Assembly: GCA_017853785.1 (NCBI GenBank)
Contig: JAFMIX010000169.1
Location: 1-5,182, forward strand
DNA length: 5,182 nucleotides
Direction: 5' to 3'
From: Verrucomicrobiales bacterium
GTDB taxonomy: Bacteria; Verrucomicrobiota; Verrucomicrobiia; Limisphaerales; JAFMIX01
The notes under the pieces are model-generated. The model saw only the letters and a list, made by a program, of their open reading frames with translations. It was not told the DNA's origin and made no database searches. Below, piece after piece: positions 1 to 5,182 of the stretch (positions within the stretch are counted from its first letter, which is position 1; every line of letters starts with the position of its first letter). Made by a program: the position numbers and the translations under genes.

Positions 1-57
1 TGTGCTCGGCCGCCTACCGGAGCCCGTCTTCGCCCACAGATTCTGCTGAGGAGGCAA
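1..57 (-). other. Segment where sulfatase homology is lost (possible insertion, repeat or assembly junction)
   Basis: Up to QQKQPFFL the translation follows the sulfatase pattern of a helix ending in TDQAVSYL and then a buried strand. After that the in-frame residues are PPQQNLWAKTGSGRRPST, which lack the Tyr/His-containing segment this family places directly after the FFL strand. The other two minus-strand frames read CLLSRICGRRRAPVGG and ASSAESVGEDGLR followed by a stop, and neither restores it. A simple frameshift at the nearby A-rich run (56-64) therefore does not explain the loss. The segment may be foreign or repeat DNA, or a misassembled end; its identity is unknown. Confidence 0.5.
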
Positions 58-696
58 AAAGAAAGGCTGCTTCTGCTGGCTGCGGGCGCGCAGATAACTG
101 ACCGCTTGATCGGTGTAGAGTTCCGTCAGCGTGTTCTGATCGCCCTCCGTCAGCAAGGCGAGCACCTCGTTGTCACGCATCAGAGGCACGACTGGCAGCT
201 TGCTTTGCGCGGCGGGCAGCATCTGATCGTTGGAATACGGCAGGCCGAAATAGTGATTGAATCCGTAATGAGTCGGAAAGAACCGCGGCTGGTCACCCAA
301 ATGCCATTTGCCGATCATCATGGTGTCGTAGCCGGCCTGCTTGAGCACTTTTGGAATGGTCAATTCGTCCGGGTTCAAGCCGATAGTATCGCCCGTCCCC
401 AGAACCCACGGCATCGAAACGCGCGGCGCGTAACAGCCGGTCAACAGTTGCGCCCTGGAAGCGGAACAAACCGGCGCGGCGTAGAAACTCGTGAACTTCA
501 TGCCCTCCTGAGCCATCCGATCCAGATTTGGCGTCGGATTCAGGCGCGAACCGAATGGGCCAATATCTCCGTAGGCCATGTCGTCGGCAAAAATGACAAT
601 GATGTTGGGCCGCGTGGTTTGAGGCGCGGAGACAGCGGAGGCCGAGGTCAGCGACGCGAGAAACAAAACAGCGCCAAGGGGTAGGGATAACTTCAT
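1..696 (-). CDS. Secreted type I sulfatase, ARSA/GALNS-like, 3' end missing or disrupted
   Basis: Formylglycine-dependent sulfatase that would hydrolyse sulfate esters on a glycan outside the cytoplasm. I translated 232 codons with no stop before the left edge; full members are usually about 450-520 residues. Residues 1 to about 24 form a signal peptide (Met-Lys, hydrophobic core, small residues ending Ala-Val-Ser-Ala). Next come the metal-binding strand IVIFADD (Asp38, Asp39), NPTPNLDRMAQEG (53-65), the maturation motif CSASR (Cys77-Arg81) followed by AQLLTG, and GKWHLG (Lys130, His132). GLPYSND at 151-157 resembles the ARSA/GALNS subgroup. The second half, with the remaining metal ligands, is not visible. 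The start is the ATG of an ATGA overlap with the glycosidase upstream; a GGAGG lies 14 bases before it, rather far for a ribosome site. After PFFL (residues 211-214) the expected Tyr-rich/His segment is absent, so the last 18 residues are suspect. The family call is firm; substrate and intactness are unknown. Confidence 0.93.
   Translation of the reverse strand, partial: MKLSLPLGAVLFLASLTSASAVSAPQTTRPNIIVIFADDMAYGDIGPFGSRLNPTPNLDRMAQEGMKFTSFYAAPVCSASRAQLLTGCYAPRVSMPWVLGTGDTIGLNPDELTIPKVLKQAGYDTMMIGKWHLGDQPRFFPTHYGFNHYFGLPYSNDQMLPAAQSKLPVVPLMRDNEVLALLTEGDQNTLTELYTDQAVSYLRARSQQKQPFFLPPQQNLWAKTGSGRRPST
693..696 (-). promoter_or_regulatory. ATGA stop/start overlap, glycosidase to sulfatase
   Basis: The same four-base arrangement as at the previous junction: TGA ends the glycosidase and the overlapping ATG begins the sulfatase, again followed by AAG. 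A GGAGG at 711-715 on the minus strand lies inside the last glycosidase codons, 14 bases before the ATG. That is longer than the usual 5-9, so it may assist re-initiation but is unlikely to act as a strong independent site. The signal peptide begins exactly here, which supports the start. Confidence 0.85.
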
Positions 697-3600
697 GGCG
701 CAGTTGCAGGCCTCCGGACGCTGCCGGAATGAGATTTCTTCTGCGGTGATGATTGTGGGCGAGTTCCCGGGGCGGATGGGCGGGTCGGTTGAGGCGCAAA
801 GGTTGCGCCTGCCGGGCCGGTGCGAAGCGTGAGCGGCGGGCTCAGTTTTTCTGAAGAACCGCCGACGCGCACCAGATATTTGCCCTGAGGCAGGCCGAAC
901 TCCATGGCCGCATTGTGAAAGAAGAGTTCGCCGGCATCAATCTTCACGGTCACGCGGCGCGTTTCCCCGACGTTGAGAGTGACCCGCGCGAAGCCTTTCA
1001 ATTCCAAGGCAGGCCGGGCCACGTCGAAATCCCGGCCTGACACATAGACTTGGGCGATCTCCGTGCCGGGCCACTTGCCGGTGTTCGTCAGATCAAAGCT
1101 GACTTCCACCGATTCACCCGGGCGGACGGTTTGACCGGACAGTTTCACGTGGTTGTATTCAAAGGTCGTGTAACTCAAGCCGTGGCCAAACGGATACGCG
1201 GCACTTTGCGGTGAATCCACATAGTCGAAAACCAGCGCGCTGCTCTGCTGGCTGTAGTGCGAAGGCACATGCCCCACGCTCCTTGGCCAGCTCATGGCCA
1301 GCTTGCCGGATGGATTCGTCCGACCAAAAAGAATCTCCGCCGCCGCCGTGCCGGTTTCCTGACCCGCGTAATGCGCGGCAAGAATGGCCGGAAATTGTTT
1401 TTCCAACGCGCCCAAGGTGATCGGCTTGCCGCCGACCAGCACGAGCACGACCGGTTTGCCGGTGGCAAGCACGGCCTCGGCGAGCCTTTGCTGTGATTCG
1501 GTTAAATCAAGCGTCGTGCGGTCGCCGATGTGATTGGGACTCCAGGCTTCGCGGGCGAGAAACTCATTGTCGCCCAGCGCCAACACCACGAGATCGGAGT
1601 TGTTGGCCAGCGCGACGGCCTCCGCGATGAGAGGCTGATTGTCTTTCAGTGTGGCGAACTCGATTTTGTTCACATACCGCCAGTTGTCATAGGAATCGCC
1701 CGTGTCGTTGGCGGCGATCTTGCATCCCTCGACGCAAGTCACCTTGGCCCGCCCGCTCAGAAAATCACGCAGTCCTTCAAACAACGAAACCGTCTTGCGG
1801 GGCTTGCCGGAGTAACCGCCCAGCCGACAGACGGCGGCGTTCGGCCCGATGACTGCGACTTGTTTGTAAGAGCCCGGATCGAGCGGCAACATGTCCTGGT
1901 TGTTTTTCAGCAGCACGACGGATTGCCGCGCCGCCTCGCGGGCCAGCTCGGCGGCTTGCGCCGAGGTCGCCAGCGACCTGGCTTCGGCCACGTCCAGTTC
2001 GCGGGATCCCTCAAACAAACCGAGACGAAACTTGAGGGCGAGGACCGCCCGGACCGCGGCGTCAATTTGAGCAGGTTGAACTTCGCCGTCGTTCACGAGT
2101 TGAGGCAGATGCCGGAAGCCGAAATTGTTCGGCAGTTCCAACTGAACCCCGGCAGCCAGCGCCATACGCGCGACATCGGCATCGGAACTTCCCATGTTCT
2201 GGTAACGTCGGACCAGATCAATCCCCTGGTAATCGCCAACCACCAAACCATCGAAGCCGAGTTGCCCGCGCAGCACGTCGGTGAGCACCCATGCATTGAC
2301 GTGACAGGGAATTCCGTCTACTTCGTTGAAGGCTGCCATCACGGCGGCTGGTTTCGCCGCGTGGATGACGTATCGGAAAGGAGCAACCTCCGTATCGAGC
2401 AGATGCCGCGGACCGTGAGGGTAAGGCGAGCGGTTGCGCCCGCCCTCCGTGCCCGCATAGCCAACGAAATGTTTGAGCGTGGCCGCGACGTGGCCGGGGG
2501 CGATGCGGCCATCGTCCGACCCTTGCAGTCCGCAAACCATGGCGGCCCCGAGCCGTGCCACCAGGAAGGGATCTTCACCCAGCGTCTCATCCACGCGCCC
2601 CCAGCGCACTTCCCGCGTGACATCCACAATCGGAGCGAGCACATGCGCGACGCCACGGGCACGCGCCTCGCTGGCCGCGTGGGAAAATATCGTGCGGATC
2701 AATTCCGGATTCCACGTGCAGGAGAGGCCAATGGGCGAGGGAAAGGAGTTGGCCTCATTCTTCATCAATCCGTGCGCGGCCTCGTCCTGCAACAGCGGCG
2801 GAATCCCCAGTCGCGTCCGGTTGCGAAAATATTCCTGCACCGCCGCGTAGCAGCGGGCGTCTTCCTCGATGGTGAGGTTGTGCAATGGGCCGAGCGCGCC
2901 GATGCCGTTGGGACAATTCTTGGAGTAAAAGCCGGGCGTGAAGATTGCGCCTTCGTCGCGAAGTTTCTTTTCGTCGGGATTCCACCAGCCGGTGATTTGG
3001 GCGACCTTCTCCGCCAGCGTCATTCGGCGGAGCAGATCTTCAACGCGCTGTTCCACCGGGAGCGATGGATTCCGGTAAGGCGCATCGGCGGGAACGGCGT
3101 CGCCCTTTTCTAAGGTTGGCGCAGTTGCGGCAGGCGGCTCGACGGAGGACGCCTTGGCACTGGGGTTGGGCGCTTCATATTTTGCCGGAAAGCCAATTTG
3201 CTTGAACGGATTTTCGGCCGCATTGATGAAATCCGGATTGGCCATTTTTTCCAGCCAACGGCGCTTGATTTCCGGGGACGTTTCGACGCGGGTTTGCCCC
3301 CACTTGCCGCCCTTCCACATCGGCTGCGACTCCCAATCGGCGTTGATGTAGGAAACCGCTCGAACCACATCCTTGTTCTTTTCGATGTGGGCGAAGAACT
3401 TCTCAAACCAGTTGGTCCACACGGTTGCGGCCTCTTCCTTGTTCAGGAAATGAGCGCGCGGCGTCGCCTCGGCAATGAACACGGGCTTGCGCACCTTGCG
3501 GGCAAAGGCCAGGGCCGGCTCTCCGTCGCGACCACCGCCCCACCACGAGTAACCCACCCAGTCGTAATACTCCGCGCCGGGGTCGTACTTCTCGAACTGC

Positions 3601-4226
3601 CCGCGTTTGACCGTGCTGGAAGAGGCGAACACAGTTGCGAAGTTCGGCAGCTTGTCCTTGCGCAAAGCGTCCACGATCCGGCGGAAGGCCCGCTTGAAAT
3701 TCTCGGGGTCGTAGGCGTTCCACGAACCGTCGAACTCATATCCGATGCGGATCAGGAACGGATGCTCCGGATGCGCCTTGATGAACGCCACAAACTCCGT
3801 GATGAAATGGTCCAGCGACCCGTCGGCCACCCGGTCCTCACAGTTGCCCTCCATCGAGATGGACACGTGGATGACGCAATTGGAAAACACCGGCGAATCC
3901 ATGTACGCCTTCAGGTTCATCGGTCCGGCGGCCCACTCCGTCTCGGTGTTCAAGCCGGCAACGCGGCCGCTGTTGAATGCCCGGTCAAACTTGTTGGTCC
4001 AGCCATCGGAGAAATAGACGTAGTGCGTAATGCCTCCCGGAACGCCCACGTTGTCCACGTAGCCGTCGTGATACTTCGAGTTGCCGCCGACCGAAGCGTT
4101 GTCCTGGCCGATGAAGACGAGCACCTTGCCCGCCGGCGGCGCAAAACGTCCGGTGATTTCATCTGCGGCTCGTGAATGTGTCCCGAGCAACAACGATGCG
4201 ATGGCGATGAGGCAAAGATTCTTCAT
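693..4226 (-). CDS. Secreted two-domain glycosidase: GH26-like endo-type domain fused to GH3 exo-type domain
   Basis: The protein has 1177 residues. A signal peptide spans residues 1 to about 20 (cleavage near SRA/ADE; no lipobox). Residues about 30-345 look like a GH26-type clan GH-A barrel. RIGYEFDGSWN gives Glu164 as candidate acid/base, KPVFIAEATPR gives Glu253 as candidate nucleophile, and DWVGYSWW and ADWESQPMW are barrel aromatic motifs. A Pro/Ala-rich linker (346-383) leads to a complete GH3: VEDLLRRMTLAEKVAQ (395-410), DETLGEDP (546-553), KHF (585-587), GFDGLVVGDY with nucleophile Asp665, ALGDNEFLAREAW with likely acid/base Glu893, YPFGHGLSYT (1011-1020), and an FnIII-like domain (about 1030-1135). 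A basic Pro/Ser/Arg tail of about 42 residues ends the protein. Predicted role: periplasmic or extracellular cleavage of a beta-glycan backbone plus release of terminal sugars. GH3 specificity (glucosidase, xylosidase or other) cannot be told from sequence. The start fits an ATGA overlap with the transporter. GH3 is certain; GH26-like is probable, and another clan GH-A family is possible. Confidence 0.95.
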   Translation of the reverse strand: MKNLCLIAIASLLLGTHSRAADEITGRFAPPAGKVLVFIGQDNASVGGNSKYHDGYVDNVGVPGGITHYVYFSDGWTNKFDRAFNSGRVAGLNTETEWAAGPMNLKAYMDSPVFSNCVIHVSISMEGNCEDRVADGSLDHFITEFVAFIKAHPEHPFLIRIGYEFDGSWNAYDPENFKRAFRRIVDALRKDKLPNFATVFASSSTVKRGQFEKYDPGAEYYDWVGYSWWGGGRDGEPALAFARKVRKPVFIAEATPRAHFLNKEEAATVWTNWFEKFFAHIEKNKDVVRAVSYINADWESQPMWKGGKWGQTRVETSPEIKRRWLEKMANPDFINAAENPFKQIGFPAKYEAPNPSAKASSVEPPAATAPTLEKGDAVPADAPYRNPSLPVEQRVEDLLRRMTLAEKVAQITGWWNPDEKKLRDEGAIFTPGFYSKNCPNGIGALGPLHNLTIEEDARCYAAVQEYFRNRTRLGIPPLLQDEAAHGLMKNEANSFPSPIGLSCTWNPELIRTIFSHAASEARARGVAHVLAPIVDVTREVRWGRVDETLGEDPFLVARLGAAMVCGLQGSDDGRIAPGHVAATLKHFVGYAGTEGGRNRSPYPHGPRHLLDTEVAPFRYVIHAAKPAAVMAAFNEVDGIPCHVNAWVLTDVLRGQLGFDGLVVGDYQGIDLVRRYQNMGSSDADVARMALAAGVQLELPNNFGFRHLPQLVNDGEVQPAQIDAAVRAVLALKFRLGLFEGSRELDVAEARSLATSAQAAELAREAARQSVVLLKNNQDMLPLDPGSYKQVAVIGPNAAVCRLGGYSGKPRKTVSLFEGLRDFLSGRAKVTCVEGCKIAANDTGDSYDNWRYVNKIEFATLKDNQPLIAEAVALANNSDLVVLALGDNEFLAREAWSPNHIGDRTTLDLTESQQRLAEAVLATGKPVVLVLVGGKPITLGALEKQFPAILAAHYAGQETGTAAAEILFGRTNPSGKLAMSWPRSVGHVPSHYSQQSSALVFDYVDSPQSAAYPFGHGLSYTTFEYNHVKLSGQTVRPGESVEVSFDLTNTGKWPGTEIAQVYVSGRDFDVARPALELKGFARVTLNVGETRRVTVKIDAGELFFHNAAMEFGLPQGKYLVRVGGSSEKLSPPLTLRTGPAGATFAPQPTRPSAPGTRPQSSPQKKSHSGSVRRPATAP
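4223..4226 (-). promoter_or_regulatory. ATGA stop/start overlap, transporter to glycosidase
   Basis: On the minus strand the four bases read ATGA: ATG starts the glycosidase and TGA ends the transporter. Such overlaps usually mean translational coupling by re-initiation. Only a weak purine run (GGGA) lies directly before the ATG, with no proper Shine-Dalgarno at normal spacing, so coupling is the likelier way this gene is translated. The first two codons (ATG AAG) begin a good signal peptide, which supports this start. Confidence 0.85.
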
Positions 4227-5182
4227 GTCCCAGCGGCGGCTTTGGCGTCAAGCTGCCGGCGGATCTCCGCGCAGCGTTGGCGGTTGAGTTTGTAGAATGA
4301 AACGATAGGGATCAGCAGCAGGTGCGCTGCGGCCGGGAACAGCGTGACCGAAAGCAGGATGGCCTTGATCGCCCCAGGCGTCTGCGTCTCGGCCTGTCCC
4401 GAATAACCGCTCCCGGAGAGGATGAGGCCAATGAGCCAGCCGCCCATCGCCACGCCAAGTTTCAACGTCAGCAACGCGCCGGAGAAGACGAGGCCCGTCA
4501 CGCGGCGACCGGTCTTCAGCTCGCCGTATTCGACCGTGTCTGCGGCCATCGTGAACAGAATCGGTGCGCCAAGCTGGACAAAGAAATTGATCAGCGCATA
4601 AAGCGTCATGATCATCCCGATGTTTCCGGCCGGCGTGAAGTAAAGGGCGATGGAACCCGCACCCACGATGACTTGCGCGAGAATATAGGAGGGAACTTTG
4701 TCGAACCGCCCCGTGAACCACGAAGCGGTGGCCGCGCCGATCATCTGCGCGACCGTGCCAGTGGTCAGAAACGCCGCCGTCAGATCAGGCCGCGAGGCAA
4801 ACCACTTGATGTAGTAAGCCGCCGAACCGGCGCGCAACACGATGCCGATGAGCAGCACGAAGAACAGAACCGCGATGATCATCCACTGGTCGTTTCGGAA
4901 GAGGGTTTTGATGTCCTGTCCCAGCGTGCCCTTTTCGTGCGACACCTGCGTCACCCGCTCACGGGTCAGCGCGAAGCAGGCAAAAAAGGCAATCACGGCC
5001 AGCACGCCAAACGCCGCCATCGTCCACGTGTAGCCCAGCTTGGGATTATCGCCGCCAAAGGACTTCACCAGTACCGGTCCAAGCGCCGCGATCAACACGC
5101 CCGCCGAAGTGGCGAGAAAGAAACGGTAGGAATTGGCCGAAACGCGTTCCTGCGAATCCGACGTCATCACGCCGCCGAGCGC
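4223..5182 (-). CDS. GPH-family (MFS) sugar:cation symporter, 5' part outside the window
   Basis: Inner-membrane symporter of the glycoside-pentoside-hexuronide:cation family (MelB/XynP type), expected to import mono- or oligosaccharides with Na+ or H+. The frame is open to the right edge, giving 319 visible residues. The visible start, ALGGVMTSDSQERVSANSYR, is the conserved loop that precedes TM5 in this family. Eight hydrophobic segments follow, at about 21-39, 52-73, 100-119, 134-156, 165-183, 188-213, 231-255 and 271-297, matching TM5-TM12 of a 12-helix carrier. AADTVEYGELKTGRR (213-227) followed by VTGLVFSGA is the family hallmark in the C-terminal half. About 110-120 residues (TM1-4 with the cation-site aspartates) should lie beyond the edge. 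The in-frame GTG/ATG codons near 5165-5170 are internal, not the start. The stop overlaps the glycosidase start, so the carrier probably takes up that enzyme's products. Family call is strong; sugar and coupling ion are unknown. Confidence 0.93.
   Translation of the reverse strand, partial: ALGGVMTSDSQERVSANSYRFFLATSAGVLIAALGPVLVKSFGGDNPKLGYTWTMAAFGVLAVIAFFACFALTRERVTQVSHEKGTLGQDIKTLFRNDQWMIIAVLFFVLLIGIVLRAGSAAYYIKWFASRPDLTAAFLTTGTVAQMIGAATASWFTGRFDKVPSYILAQVIVGAGSIALYFTPAGNIGMIMTLYALINFFVQLGAPILFTMAADTVEYGELKTGRRVTGLVFSGALLTLKLGVAMGGWLIGLILSGSGYSGQAETQTPGAIKAILLSVTLFPAAAHLLLIPIVSFYKLNRQRCAEIRRQLDAKAAAGT

Noticed and set aside
106..684. Plus-strand open frame of 192 codons opposite the sulfatase
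   Set aside because: In-register antisense of the sulfatase, whose CSASR and GKWH motifs show the minus strand is the coding one.
293..799. Minus-strand open frame of 168 codons across the glycosidase/sulfatase junction
   Set aside because: It is out of frame with both genes, rich in Arg and His, and has no motif; the ATGA overlap and two real coding frames explain the region.
1530..3113. Plus-strand open frame of 527 codons opposite the GH3 domain
   Set aside because: It lies in codon register opposite the glycosidase, where stops need the rare codons TTA, CTA or TCA on the real strand; such long shadows are expected in G+C-rich genes. The translation has no recognisable domain, while the minus strand has clear GH3 motifs throughout.
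3078..3191. The linker as evidence of two genes merged by a sequencing error
   Set aside because: The frame is continuous with normal codon use, the GH3 half has no start codon followed by its own signal peptide, and a Pro/Ala-rich linker is what a natural two-domain fusion would have.
3198..4175. Plus-strand open frame of 325 codons opposite the GH26-like domain
   Set aside because: Same in-register antisense shadow; its composition (rich in Arg, His, Val) is typical of an artefact and it shows no family motif.
5165..5170. GTG/ATG codons as the start of the transporter
   Set aside because: The frame continues to the right edge with ALGG, part of the conserved loop before TM5, and only eight of twelve helices would follow. 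The true start is outside the window.

Overview
The window is a gene-dense stretch of about 60% G+C (estimated by eye) in which three genes all lie on the minus strand. Read in transcription order, from the right edge to the left, they are: (1) a GPH-family sugar/cation symporter whose 5' part lies beyond the right edge; (2) a complete 1177-residue secreted glycosidase that joins a GH26-like clan GH-A domain to a full GH3 enzyme; (3) the N-terminal part of a secreted type I sulfatase (ARSA/GALNS-like) that runs to the left edge. There is no intergenic space. Both gene junctions are four-base ATGA overlaps, so this is very probably one translationally coupled operon.

The content suggests a polysaccharide-degrading bacterium of the Planctomycetota-Verrucomicrobiota group. 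Secreted Cys-type sulfatases next to multidomain glycosidases and GPH symporters, with no SusC/SusD pair in view, are typical there. This is inferred from gene content only; no rRNA or other phylogenetic marker is present.

The likely joint job is use of a sulfated beta-linked glycan. The GH26-like domain would cut the backbone (mannan or beta-1,3-xylan are the usual GH26 substrates), the GH3 domain would release terminal sugars, the sulfatase would remove sulfate esters, and the symporter would import the products. The substrate itself cannot be read from the sequence.

The points most worth a second look are the GH26-like/GH3 fusion and the left edge. At the left edge, sulfatase homology appears to stop abruptly after a Pro-Phe-Phe-Leu strand (around base 57), and the next 18 residues match no expected sulfatase sequence in any of the three frames. 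That points to a disruption, an inserted repeat or an assembly break. I found no RNA gene, CRISPR array, recognisable insertion sequence or terminator.
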